From the NCBI GenBank assembly GCA_022690815.1, contig JALCZJ010000001.1, forward strand, positions 62,001-126,000: a stretch of DNA of 64,000 nucleotides. Reading direction: 5' to 3'. The notes below the pieces were generated by a model. The model had not been told where the DNA came from and searched no databases. It saw only the letters and a list, made by a program, of their open reading frames with translations. A program made the position numbers and the translations under genes. Position 1 is the first letter of the stretch, and each line of letters begins with the position of its first letter. Source of the stretch: Ferrimicrobium sp. GTDB lineage: Bacteria > Actinomycetota > Acidimicrobiia > Acidimicrobiales > Acidimicrobiaceae. This document shows positions 19,019 to 27,606 of this stretch, piece by piece.

Positions 19019-19162
19019 CACCTTGACGCGATCTCTGATAGCTGATCGCCGACGAGGGCTCCTGTTGGCCGTGCTTGAATCTCTTGGTGGGGCGCAGGTG
19101 GCGAGTGGTGCTGGTACCGGTTCGACGTTGTTGGCAAAGTGTCCCCAGATGCGTGCGTGAAG

Positions 19163-20518
19163 ATGAGCACAGCAAGACACAAGGTGTGGGCATTGGTGCA
19201 GCGAGGGGTCCCCGTTGGTGGTGTCGGGGTTGTCGCCGGGGTCAGCGTCGCCTTGTTTCATTGGTCGTTGTATGGGCTCAATGGTCTTCTTGATGGACTC
19301 ATAGGGGTACACCAGCTGGTCTCACTCCAGCAGACAACTCGGTTGTTGGGTTCACGTCTTGTGCTGGTGCCGCTGGTGATCTTTGTCGCCCTCGCGATCA
19401 GCAAGGTGGTCGCCACCAAGTCCGGTGTCGCGAAACGTCGAGAACGCGGAGCTGACCGTGTCATCGAGGTCGTCAACGGCGCTGAGGTGGTGCTTCCCAT
19501 CGGTGAGGCCTTGGGAACGGCCATCGCCGGGGTTATCGCACTTGGACTCGGTGTCTCCGGTGGTCCAGAGGGGCCAATCGCCATGTTGGTCGGTGGTCCT
19601 ATCGTAAACCTGGCCAAGAGGTTTGGGGTTGGGGAACGTGAGATTCGTATCCTCGTGGCGGTTGGGGTCGGAGCTGCGTTAGCTACCTTGTTTCGCGCGC
19701 CGCTCGCTGGTATCCTGCTCGCTGGCGAACTCTTCGTGCTTGACGGCTTCGTCGGTGCGGTGATTGTCCCAGGGCTCTTCGTGGTGGCGATCACCTGGTT
19801 TGTCGATTCCCTTCTGGTGGGTAATGCACCGTTGATCGGTGATCTGCACCTTGGTAACTTTCACCTTGAGGCCTATGTCAGCGCCATCGGCATCGGAGTG
19901 CTTTCCGGGCTGTTGGGTCTTTTGTATCGCTGGTGGGTCGGCGTGGTGAGCCCGAAGCTCACCGGGTTTTCTCGGTTGAGTTTGCTACGGTGGTTTGGCG
20001 TCGCTATCGCGGTGAGCGTCCTAACGACCGGCGTAGCCTTAGTAGCGCCTGAGGTTCTTTCAACTGGGACAAACTGGATACGACTGGTCGCGCTCTTTGG
20101 CCACGATTCAAGCGTCTGGCCGTTGTGGATCTTGCTCTTGGTCCCATTGGGTCGAATCATCTTGACAGGATCGAGCCTTTCGGCGGAGGCACCAGTTGGG
20201 GTCTTGGGCCCTGCGCTGATCATCGGAGCCTTCGGTGGGGCAGCACTCTGGCGTCTGGCGGCGTTGGCGCACCTGTCTATCACCTTCGGCACCGCCGAAC
20301 TGTTTGTGATCCTGATGTTCGCGGCGGTTTTCGGCTCGATCGGTCGAATCCCACTCTCGATGATCGTGATTGCGATCGAAGTTACCGGCTCGGTCGCGAT
20401 TGCACCATTGGTGACCGTAGCGATTGGTGTGGCGGTGTTTCTCGTTCGCCAGCGAGGGATGACCATCTTTGGATCCCAGGCGTTGCCTGGGAAGGGTCCG
20501 CTGTCACCGCTCGTTTGA
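19163..20518 (+). CDS. CLC-family chloride channel/transporter (divergent)
   Basis: Polytopic protein of about 450 residues with CLC features: GVSGGPEGPIAMLVGGPIV corresponds to the GREGP helix with the gating glutamate; ALATLFRAPLAGILLAGELFV matches the following helix pair; APVGVLGPALIIGAFGGA corresponds to GGxFxP. The first selectivity motif (GSGIP) is replaced by RGADRVIEVV, so the central Ser is missing. Proteins of this kind move chloride, in antiporters exchanged for protons, which could matter for acid resistance; transport has not been shown. Start is uncertain: ATG 19163 (MSTARHK) chosen, GTG 19139 possible. The 3' end overlaps the convergent MprF-like gene by 15 bases. Confidence 0.82.
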   Translation: MSTARHKVWALVQRGVPVGGVGVVAGVSVALFHWSLYGLNGLLDGLIGVHQLVSLQQTTRLLGSRLVLVPLVIFVALAISKVVATKSGVAKRRERGADRVIEVVNGAEVVLPIGEALGTAIAGVIALGLGVSGGPEGPIAMLVGGPIVNLAKRFGVGEREIRILVAVGVGAALATLFRAPLAGILLAGELFVLDGFVGAVIVPGLFVVAITWFVDSLLVGNAPLIGDLHLGNFHLEAYVSAIGIGVLSGLLGLLYRWWVGVVSPKLTGFSRLSLLRWFGVAIAVSVLTTGVALVAPEVLSTGTNWIRLVALFGHDSSVWPLWILLLVPLGRIILTGSSLSAEAPVGVLGPALIIGAFGGAALWRLAALAHLSITFGTAELFVILMFAAVFGSIGRIPLSMIVIAIEVTGSVAIAPLVTVAIGVAVFLVRQRGMTIFGSQALPGKGPLSPLV

Positions 20519-23368
20519 GAGGGCCGGGGCTGGCGGGTTGGTCGGTGTATCGGTGAGAAACCGACCGATTACCGGGAGATCCCACAGCGACTCGGCCTTG
20601 CTAGCGGCGATCGCGATAACTGGCAGGTTCTCGATGTTGTCAACGACGAGATATCGTGCGAGCCAATGGGGATCGAATTTTGCGTTGAAGTGCCAGAGGG
20701 ATTCGATCTGCATCGACTCAGAGAGTCGACCGAGGACCCAACGCTCGACGCGGGATGGGAACCCAGAGCCACCGCGCTCTCCGGCTAGCACCGCCCGCAT
20801 GGCGGCAAAGTTGAGGCTGAGTGCCTGGTAGCCTCGATCACCAAGCTGGCGAATGGTCTCGACGATCAGCAGATCGAACATCCCATTGGGATGTTCGGCG
20901 AGATCGCGACGCATCAGGTCGAGCGAGAAGCCATTGACCGCCGGTGCCGGCACCCATTGGCAAAAGCCAGTGATCTTGTGCTCCTTATCACGGCAGACAC
21001 TCATTAACAGATCGGTGTCTCGGGGGTCGAAGATACGCCCTAGGGTCATCGAAAAGCCACGTTCTCGATCGCCACGTCGTGAGGCCGCCATGATCGTGAG
21101 AATTTGTTCGCGGTCGCTGGTCGATAGTTCATTGGGATTCGCGAGTTCTACAGAGTATCCATAGTTTTTCATTCGGTTGACGGCTTGCCGTAGGCTCTTG
21201 TGACGCTTGCCAGCGAGGTCAAGTTCGCCGAGGGTGACGATTGCCTCGTCGCCGATGTAATAGCTGTGCATGTTCAGCGCCTGATAAGTGGCTTGCCACT
21301 CGGCGCTTGCGCCGAGCACTGCGACCGCACGACCTTGACGTCGCATCTCGGTGAAGAACTCCACAAAGGCGAGACGAGCATTTGATTTCGGTCCGATTGG
21401 ATCTGGTGACACGATGACGGTCGATCCAAAGAGTCCGTAGGCGATCATGACGCCGTGACGTACCCAGTGTGCCTTGTCGTCACGGAGTGCGAAGTAGTCG
21501 AGCGTGCCTTGAGGATGCGTCGAGAGGATACGTGCGAGACCGGTTAGCCCCGGTGCTGCCCGCCCTTCGAGGTGCACGCGACTCGAGAATGGGGCTACGA
21601 GTGTCCACAGTGCGATTAGCGCGAGGACGAACATCGAGAGCTGAAGCGCGTCGCGTAGATACGGATGCTCAAAGGGTAGCGGTGCCGACGATGAGAGCCC
21701 GATCGATACGGCGATGACGTGGGCAATGGCGTTTACGGGCCGGTAGGGGCGATTGCGGTGGAAGAGGAGGTGGGCCACTATGGTGGCGACGTCGGCAACT
21801 GCCCAGAGGAGGAGTGCTGCCACCATCAGCCTTACGAGCCGTAGTAGATTCGGCCTTGCCGGTGTCGGTTGGTCAAAGGCGCGGTGTTTGATGATCAGTA
21901 CCGCAAGGACGACCCCAATGACGACTAAAGCGAGTAGGTCGCCGCCGCGTGCGAGGTTGGCCGCAAAGGCGATGACACCGACGCCGATGGTGATCTGCAA
22001 GGACCGTCGGCGACCGGCGTGGAGACCGAGGGCCACAGCTATCATTCCCACGCCGGCCGCTGCGGCCAACGCGTTGGCGTAGCCACGGATAAACGGTGCG
22101 ACGTTGGGGAACAGCTCCGAGACGAGCTGAAGATGTCGGTGCAGGGTCGGGATCAGTGTGGTGGTGAGCTCGACGACACCTCCAACAAATACGATCAAGG
22201 CGCTAAGGCGACGAAAGCGCAGTTTGGCATCCTTCAGGGCAGTTGCGATCGGCGAGTAGGCGGGGCCGTCAGGCGCGAGAGCTCTTAGTTGCGCAGTGGG
22301 CTTCTGTAGATCGCTGGTGACCAGAAACTTAATCAAGCGGGAGGGCGTGGTCAGACGCTGATGCGACCAGAGGCTCAGACGTAAGGTGGCACCAGGTTCG
22401 ATCTCAATCCAGGACGCGTTGGTCCGTTTCAGGTAGAGCGAGGGAAGGGGTAGCCGTGTGGGAGTACGGTTGACCGATTGGGCAAAATTGCCAGGACTTG
22501 CAAAGATGCCACCGCCAACTACGAGGAGTTCGGCCGAACGGGTGGCGCCGCTGATGAGACCGTCGTAGCCTTGTTGGGAGAGTTCGTCGAGTCGTCGACG
22601 CTCGTCGGCGTTGGGATCGGCGGTACGCGTTGCGATATCGAGGGGTGCATCGAGGATGCGCAACAGCGAACGACTGGTGAGCGCTGAAACGGTAACTGCG
22701 AGGCCAATGTCGAGCAGGATCGTTAGCGTGATCAGCTCGGCGTTGCTGAGGAGTGATGGTGACCGATGGTTCAGGGTAGCTGTGTCAAATACGACCAGCA
22801 GGCGCACGGCCCAGATAACCAGTAACGGGATCGTGATCCAGGCCAACATCAGACGCATGCGTCGATAGAAGGAACGTGAGGCGACATAGCGGGCGATCGA
22901 GGCATCGGGATCGAGATCGGTGGCGTCGCGAAAGCGTGGCCCTTTTTGGGTAAGCCGCTCGAGAATCGTGGTTCGTGGATCCAAGGGGACGGGTAGCGGC
23001 TTGCCTGGATCGACTAGGAGGCGCTGCGAGCCTTGGCTGTCGTAGAGGATCTCAAGGCTGGAACAGAGCGCGAGTGTGCCTTCTGTTTGCTGGTAGGCCG
23101 CCGCATGGGGTTGCAGCGCTTGACAATCATTGTCCGGTATGACGAGGTAGGTCAATCTTCGACGATTGAGTACCGACGCCATCAGCTCTCCGTTCGAGAA
23201 AACCTCCGCGGTTGGCGCGTGGCCACAGATGATGACGATGTCATCGGCGCTGAGTGCACCGGTCGCCAAACGTAGCTCCAAGTCGAGATCGTTCGGCGGG
23301 TGCTCAAGCAGCGCACTAGACAGGACAACGGCCCGTTGTCCAGGTTGTAGATGACACACCTGCCCCAT
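20504..23368 (-). CDS. Large membrane protein with C-terminal MprF-like (DUF2156) domain
   Basis: A 954-residue protein in three parts. Residues ~10-140 resemble a calcineurin-like metallophosphoesterase but lack its metal ligands (LSSALL where DxH, ICGHAP where GD, PDNDC where GNHD are expected). Residues ~175-600 hold roughly eight membrane helices with a soluble insert (LPLPSLYLKRTNASWIEIEPG). From about residue 610 comes a lysylphosphatidylglycerol-synthase-type acyltransferase domain (SPDPIGP, YGYSVELANPNEL, GFSLDLMRRD, LSLNFAAMRAVLAG). MprF-type domains transfer amino acids from tRNA to lipids; whether this one does is unknown. The gene follows yajQ after 9 bases, and no good Shine-Dalgarno is visible. 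Domain calls of the C-terminus are firm, the N-terminal one is inference. Confidence 0.8.
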   Translation of the reverse strand: MGQVCHLQPGQRAVVLSSALLEHPPNDLDLELRLATGALSADDIVIICGHAPTAEVFSNGELMASVLNRRRLTYLVIPDNDCQALQPHAAAYQQTEGTLALCSSLEILYDSQGSQRLLVDPGKPLPVPLDPRTTILERLTQKGPRFRDATDLDPDASIARYVASRSFYRRMRLMLAWITIPLLVIWAVRLLVVFDTATLNHRSPSLLSNAELITLTILLDIGLAVTVSALTSRSLLRILDAPLDIATRTADPNADERRRLDELSQQGYDGLISGATRSAELLVVGGGIFASPGNFAQSVNRTPTRLPLPSLYLKRTNASWIEIEPGATLRLSLWSHQRLTTPSRLIKFLVTSDLQKPTAQLRALAPDGPAYSPIATALKDAKLRFRRLSALIVFVGGVVELTTTLIPTLHRHLQLVSELFPNVAPFIRGYANALAAAAGVGMIAVALGLHAGRRRSLQITIGVGVIAFAANLARGGDLLALVVIGVVLAVLIIKHRAFDQPTPARPNLLRLVRLMVAALLLWAVADVATIVAHLLFHRNRPYRPVNAIAHVIAVSIGLSSSAPLPFEHPYLRDALQLSMFVLALIALWTLVAPFSSRVHLEGRAAPGLTGLARILSTHPQGTLDYFALRDDKAHWVRHGVMIAYGLFGSTVIVSPDPIGPKSNARLAFVEFFTEMRRQGRAVAVLGASAEWQATYQALNMHSYYIGDEAIVTLGELDLAGKRHKSLRQAVNRMKNYGYSVELANPNELSTSDREQILTIMAASRRGDRERGFSMTLGRIFDPRDTDLLMSVCRDKEHKITGFCQWVPAPAVNGFSLDLMRRDLAEHPNGMFDLLIVETIRQLGDRGYQALSLNFAAMRAVLAGERGGSGFPSRVERWVLGRLSESMQIESLWHFNAKFDPHWLARYLVVDNIENLPVIAIAASKAESLWDLPVIGRFLTDTPTNPPAPALSNER

Positions 23369-23377
23369 TAGGGGACG

Positions 23378-23872
23378 TTAATCACGAAAGTTGACGAACT
23401 GGAGTGGAATGTCGAGGACACGCTCCTTGAGCTCGCCGATCACGAGTTGCAGGTCATCTCGCTTCTTGCCGGTCACCCGCACCTGATCTCCCTGGATCTG
23501 TGCCTGCACCCCTTTGAGACCCATCGCCTTGATCGCCTGCGTGACTTGCTTGGCCCGATCTCCCTCGAGACCTGCGATCAGGCGGATCGACTGGCGAACC
23601 GTGCCCTTGGCGGCATCCTCGACCTTTTGGCGGTCGAGCACTTTGAGAGACACTGAACGTTTCACGAGCCGCTCTTCGAGCACCGTCATGACGGCCTTGA
23701 GCCGATCGGGAGTGTTGGAGGCGAGAGTGATGACGAGATCCCCCTCGTTCAAAGTGATCGAAGAATCGGTGTTTTTGAAGTCGAAGCGTGTCGCGATCTC
23801 ACGACCTGCTTGATCGACAGCGTTTTTAACTTCTTGGAGATCAATCTCTGAGACTACGTCGAAGGAAGGCAT
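23378..23872 (-). CDS. yajQ: YajQ family nucleotide-binding protein (UPF0234)
   Basis: A 164-residue protein with full-length match to YajQ: [21 protein letters not shown] at the start (here split), [57 protein letters not shown] and the end LQFVNFRD. Some members bind cyclic di-GMP and act with transcription factors; others have been reported to bind RNA or tRNA. It is the promoter-proximal gene of a minus-strand pair with the MprF-like gene, and starts 26 bases from the divergently oriented tRNA-Tyr. Confidence 0.95.
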   Translation of the reverse strand: [164 protein letters not shown]

Positions 23873-23898
23873 AATGGTAGACTATTATGTCCTCACCA

Positions 23899-23981
23899 GG
23901 GTCGGTGCCCGAGTGGCCAATGGGAGCAGACTGTAAATCTGCCGGCGTACGCCTACGGGGGTTCGAATCCCTCCCGGCCCA
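23899..23981 (+). tRNA. tRNA-Tyr (GTA)
   Basis: Type II tRNA. The acceptor stem GGGTCGG/CCGGCCC pairs fully (one G-U); the anticodon arm GCAGA-CTGTAAA-TCTGC gives anticodon GTA. A variable arm (CGGCGTACGCC...) and the T arm GGGGG-TTCGAAT-CCCTC follow. Discriminator A; CCA is not encoded. Confidence 0.96.
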
Positions 23982-23993
23982 CGGTTCGGTATG

Positions 23994-24026
23994 GCGTGGA
24001 GTGAAGCGTGAATGCGGACTCCACGC
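23994..24026. repeat. 9-bp perfect inverted repeat between tRNA-Tyr and the mannosyltransferase gene
   Basis: GCGTGGAGT (23994-24002) and ACTCCACGC (24018-24026) are perfect inverted copies separated by 15 bases. It begins 12 bases after tRNA-Tyr and is followed at once by TATACT (24027). It could form a hairpin at the tRNA 3' end or be an operator over a promoter. No T run follows, so it is not a standard terminator. Confidence 0.55.
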
Positions 24027-24043
24027 TATACTGGAGCGGACTC

Positions 24044-25930
24044 ATGGATAAGGATATTCGCCAGCCAGGTGCCAATGCCGATGGCGCCATCCCCAGTACA
24101 AAGCCCGACATCGATGCGACAGAGGGCAACACAGGCGTTTTTGATTCCTCACGGTCGGACGGTCTCAGAGGTCGTAAAGGTCAGAATAGTCTCAGAGCTC
24201 AGGGGTCCCGCGATTGTGACGGCGTTGGAGTCGATGACCTCGGGATTGGCCAGGCCAGCTCGAGCAAGATCGGCTCTCGTAGGGCCAATACTGGCAAGAT
24301 TAGTACTAGCAGGGCCGGTACTAGCAGGGCCAATACCGAGAGTGTCAGCCAGCGCCAGGCTGTGGATGCACCTTTTCTGATTCGCCGGGTTTGGCGTGCG
24401 CTTGGCCGCTGGTTCACATGGGCAAATGCCGATACGTTGATGCACGTGAACCCTATCTCCACCGGTTTCATCGGTTCGTTGCTTGTCCTTGTGGGGTCGC
24501 TCCAGCCCAACTCCCCGTTTACGTCAAAGATCCCAGGCTCTTGGTATCTCGGCGTCGACTCCGCGCCCCATCCGGGCAATTTGATCATTGAACTGCTCGC
24601 ACAGTCGTTGGTCTATTACGGCCTGATTCTTACGGCAGTCGCTTGGTTGCGCATTGTCGTTGGTACCCGACGAGGTGAGCAACTCCGACATAAGTGGCTG
24701 CTGTTTGGCCTGTGGGTGCTGCCGTTGATGGTGGCAGGGCCTCTGTTCTCCCGGGATGTTTACTCCTATGCCGCCCAAGGGAGAATGGTGACGTTAGGCA
24801 TCAATCCCTACAGTGGTGGACCAGCACTATTGGGTAACAGTGCCTTTCGTTCCACAGTAGATCCCCTCTGGGGTATGGCAAAGGCTCCATATGGTCCTTT
24901 GTTCTTGTATCTTGCCGGTGGGCTGGTCGAACTCTCTGGGCGCTCACCCATGGTGACGGTACTACTGCTGCGCCTGGTGGCGCTGATCTCGGTGGCGGTC
25001 ATTGGCATCTTCGTTCTTAAGATTGCGGACCTCCTTGGTGTCAATCGAGATCTCGCCTTCGCGCTCTCAGCGGCGAATCCAATTTTGTTATATACATTTG
25101 CCTCTGCTGGTCACAATGATGCCTTGATGACCGCTTTGATGGTTATCGGTATTTATCTATTCCTCAAAGATCGCAAACTCGCTGGCATCATCATCGTCGC
25201 GCTTGCTGCATCGGTTAAAGTGCCCGCAATCGTTGCCGTCGGCTTCATGGGTTACCATTGGAGTAGCTCGGATCGAGTGGTCAGCAAACTTCGTGGTCTC
25301 CTCATTGCCGTTGTGCTTACCTTTGCTATTTTCTACGTCTTGGGATTGGCGACCCATCTAGGGATGGGTTGGATTCCAGCACTGTCGACGCCTGGCTCTG
25401 TGCTGTCGTTTGAAGATCCAGTGATTCTCGTTGGGTATGCACTTGGCTGGGTGCTCGCTCACCTGGGGTTGCCCTTTGGCCCACACTTTGTCGTCGGAGT
25501 TTTTCGTGCCATCGGTGATTTGTTTATCTTGCTGATCGGCGGAATCACTATCTTGGGCAGCCGTCGCTCAAATATCGTTCGGCTGACCGGAGTCGTCTTG
25601 ATTGTCACGGTTGTGCTTGGTCCGGTGATTTGGCCGTGGTACCTTGGATGGGGAATTGTCCTACTCGCCCTTGGTGCTGGAGATCTTACAGTCGACTTTC
25701 TCATCCTCTTGACGCTGTCGGCTATGCCGATTGATTTCCTTGGAGCTCCTACTGCCTTTGCGTGGATCGGCTATGCAGGGCTCGCTGCGGTGTTGTATCG
25801 TCGCCGGGCCGGTCTGATCGTGGAGGCTCAGGAGGTGATCCACGGTTTCAGGAGTGCCGTCACCGAGGTGCTACCAGAACGGTTCCAGCGGTTCGTTCCG
25901 CGGATTGCGCGGCTCGAAGTCGACGCTTGA
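24044..25930 (+). CDS. mptB: Polyprenol-phosphate-mannose-dependent alpha-1,6-mannosyltransferase (MptB-like)
   Basis: Integral membrane glycosyltransferase of the GT-C type, 628 residues. After a polar, Ser/Arg/Asn-rich N-terminus of about 105 residues come at least ten hydrophobic helices. The family loop GPLFSRDVYSYAAQGRMV with the catalytic-type Asp, then GINPYSGGPALL and KAPYGPLFLYLAG, is the MptA/MptB pattern. Known members extend the mannan core of lipomannan-type glycolipids in mycobacteria and corynebacteria. Start: ATG 24044 has GGAG 7 bases upstream; GTG 24008 is an in-frame alternative. The N-terminus contains a 15-bp tandem repeat array. Confidence 0.85.
   Translation: MDKDIRQPGANADGAIPSTKPDIDATEGNTGVFDSSRSDGLRGRKGQNSLRAQGSRDCDGVGVDDLGIGQASSSKIGSRRANTGKISTSRAGTSRANTESVSQRQAVDAPFLIRRVWRALGRWFTWANADTLMHVNPISTGFIGSLLVLVGSLQPNSPFTSKIPGSWYLGVDSAPHPGNLIIELLAQSLVYYGLILTAVAWLRIVVGTRRGEQLRHKWLLFGLWVLPLMVAGPLFSRDVYSYAAQGRMVTLGINPYSGGPALLGNSAFRSTVDPLWGMAKAPYGPLFLYLAGGLVELSGRSPMVTVLLLRLVALISVAVIGIFVLKIADLLGVNRDLAFALSAANPILLYTFASAGHNDALMTALMVIGIYLFLKDRKLAGIIIVALAASVKVPAIVAVGFMGYHWSSSDRVVSKLRGLLIAVVLTFAIFYVLGLATHLGMGWIPALSTPGSVLSFEDPVILVGYALGWVLAHLGLPFGPHFVVGVFRAIGDLFILLIGGITILGSRRSNIVRLTGVVLIVTVVLGPVIWPWYLGWGIVLLALGAGDLTVDFLILLTLSAMPIDFLGAPTAFAWIGYAGLAAVLYRRRAGLIVEAQEVIHGFRSAVTEVLPERFQRFVPRIARLEVDA
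24273..24347 (+). repeat. 15-bp in-frame tandem repeat in the mannosyltransferase gene
   Basis: Two near-identical 15-base units, GTACTAGCAGGGCCG (24303-24317) and GTACTAGCAGGGCCA (24318-24332), flanked by degenerate copies on both sides. In the protein they give a pentapeptide periodicity TSRA(G/N), i.e. SRRAN-TGKIS-TSRAG-TSRAN. The array lies in the unstructured N-terminal part before the first membrane helix. Confidence 0.75.
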
Positions 25931-25954
25931 TCTCGTTACGGCGGTCTACAAACG

Positions 25955-26692
25955 ATGGAGGAAGTCCGAGCGTCTAGTGGCGATGCTGATCGTCCAACTG
26001 ACTGTGGTGATCTGCGTCAGCCAGAGCATGGGAACGCAAATCTTGAGGATCGACTCGATGCGGCGATAGCGGTGCTCGGGCGACGTAGTGGGCTCATGCG
26101 ATCATTCGCGGCTCGCTATGGTAGGCCTCGGCTTTATCGGGATTCGTTTGATCCTGGGCGTAGCAACGGCCCCACTCACCAACATGCCTACGGTTTTTTG
26201 GTTGAGACACTGATCTACCAGCAGCTCTCTGGCTCCTCTGCGCGGGCGATTCTTGCACGCCTCATGGAGGCAGCCCCGCTCGAGCCAGAGGCACTCTTGG
26301 CGCTTGGAGCTGATCGGCTTCGCGCAATTGGGCTTTCTGCGCCGAAGATTCGTACGCTTGAGCAGCTTTGTAGACAGGTGACACCCGAAGAGTTGGATCG
26401 ACTCAATGTTCTCGATGATGCGGCGGTACGGAGTTTCATTGTGGGGTTGCATGGTTTTGGAGATTGGAGTGCAGATATGTACCTCATGTTCCATCTTCAT
26501 CGCTTTGATGTCTGGCCCGTCGGTGATTTAGCGATGCGTCGGAGTGTCCAGCGCCACCTTGCCGATGGGGCTGTGTTGTCCCTGGACGAGGTGGTCGCAC
26601 TTGGGGATCCCTTTCGCCCGTTCCGTTCACTTGCGGCCTGGTATTTCTGGGCGGACGACCATGCCCAGGGGCTGGGAGGTACTAAATCATGA
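25955..26692 (+). CDS. DNA-3-methyladenine glycosylase II-type (AlkA/HhH-GPD) repair enzyme
   Basis: Base-excision repair glycosylase, 245 residues. The helix-hairpin-helix is seen in GLHGFGDWSADMYLMF, followed by the catalytic Asp in VWPVGDLAMRRSVQ. The entry helix LIYQQLSGSSARAILARL and IGLSAPKIRTLEQL are also typical of the superfamily. It would remove alkylated purines. The AlkA N-terminal beta domain is missing, as in many short homologues. ATG 25955 was chosen; a later ATG near the SGLMRSF stretch is possible because the first ~45 residues show no family similarity that I recognise. Confidence 0.85.
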   Translation: MEEVRASSGDADRPTDCGDLRQPEHGNANLEDRLDAAIAVLGRRSGLMRSFAARYGRPRLYRDSFDPGRSNGPTHQHAYGFLVETLIYQQLSGSSARAILARLMEAAPLEPEALLALGADRLRAIGLSAPKIRTLEQLCRQVTPEELDRLNVLDDAAVRSFIVGLHGFGDWSADMYLMFHLHRFDVWPVGDLAMRRSVQRHLADGAVLSLDEVVALGDPFRPFRSLAAWYFWADDHAQGLGGTKS

Positions 26693-26873
26693 GCGGCCTC
26701 GAGTTATGATCGGCATGGCACTTGGCCTGCTCTGAAGCTTGTGCCCGTGGCTAAGTTTGGAACGGCTGCTCACGTTCGGATCGTCGAGTGTGAGAGGATT
26801 CCAAGGTTGCGTGGCCCCTGTATCCATGAGCTAGGGCCACTGACGCGCATTGAGGCGGGGTGCTCTGTTGCCG

Positions 26874-27419
26874 TCAAAGCTGACGTTGAAGGATTGCCAT
26901 GTCGATCCATCGCCCAAACTTTCGCCCAATCTCTTGTTCAACACCAACAAGTCGAAAACCACAGCCAAGATGTAGTTTGAGCGATGCTGAATGGTCGGCG
27001 ACAATATGGGCGATGCAACTGTGAAAACCAAGGGATGTCGCTGTGGCAAGCAGCGCTTCGAGGAGGAGGCGGCCGACACCCTGACCCTGAAAACTCGGAT
27101 CGATATAGACCGAGTCTTCGATAGTGGAGTTATAGCCAGCACGGGGACGGAATGGCGAGATGGAGGCGTATCCAATGGGATGACCATCGTGAACCGCGAC
27201 GAGGGCAGGGTAGATGCCCAGGTGAAGCTCTAGCCAACGCTCTTGCTCTGAGGGGCTTCGAGGTTCCAGATCCAGCGTTGCTGTCGATGAGAGGACGGCA
27301 TGGTTATAAATCTGACGAAGCGGCTCTGCATCTTGACTGCTGAGGTGTCGAATGTTGACGGCGGATGATCGACGCGGTGTTAGACGTTCATCGCCGTAGG
27401 CAGGAAGATCGTTGCTCAC
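26874..27419 (-). CDS. GNAT acetyltransferase of the phosphinothricin acetyltransferase type
   Basis: A 181-residue protein. The pattern IYNHAVLSSTATLDLEPRS near the start, YASISPFRPRAGYNSTIEDSVYI, acetyl-CoA loop FQGQGVGRLLLEALLA, and the end FGRWIDMAILQRQL match the Pat/YncA (MddA) group, which acetylates small amine substrates such as phosphinothricin or methionine sulfoximine/sulfone. The true substrate is unknown. The gene stands alone on the minus strand between the glycosylase gene and the tRNA cluster. About 15 leading residues may be superfluous (a later start near VNIRHLSS would suit the family). Confidence 0.85.
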   Translation of the reverse strand: MSNDLPAYGDERLTPRRSSAVNIRHLSSQDAEPLRQIYNHAVLSSTATLDLEPRSPSEQERWLELHLGIYPALVAVHDGHPIGYASISPFRPRAGYNSTIEDSVYIDPSFQGQGVGRLLLEALLATATSLGFHSCIAHIVADHSASLKLHLGCGFRLVGVEQEIGRKFGRWIDMAILQRQL

Positions 27420-27527
27420 CGGCGCTGCACGGATGTAGAAAAGTCCGACGGCCGAGAAGGGAAAAATCCGTGGATGTGAGGATCAATTCTCATTACCTTG
27501 TATCATAGATTGAGCCTTCAACGTATT

Positions 27528-27600
27528 GCCCCCTTAGCTCAGTCGGCAGAGCACAGCCATGGTAAGGCTGGTGTCGTCGGTTCGATTCCGACAGGGGGCT
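27528..27600 (+). tRNA. tRNA-Thr (GGT)
   Basis: Acceptor GCCCCCT/AGGGGGC is a perfect 7-bp stem. Anticodon arm CAGCC-ATGGTAA-GGCTG gives anticodon GGT. T arm GTCGG-TTCGATT-CCGAC. No CCA encoded. Discriminator T. It is 6 bases before tRNA-Met and most likely co-transcribed with it. Confidence 0.96.
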
Positions 27601-27606
27601 CTCAAA

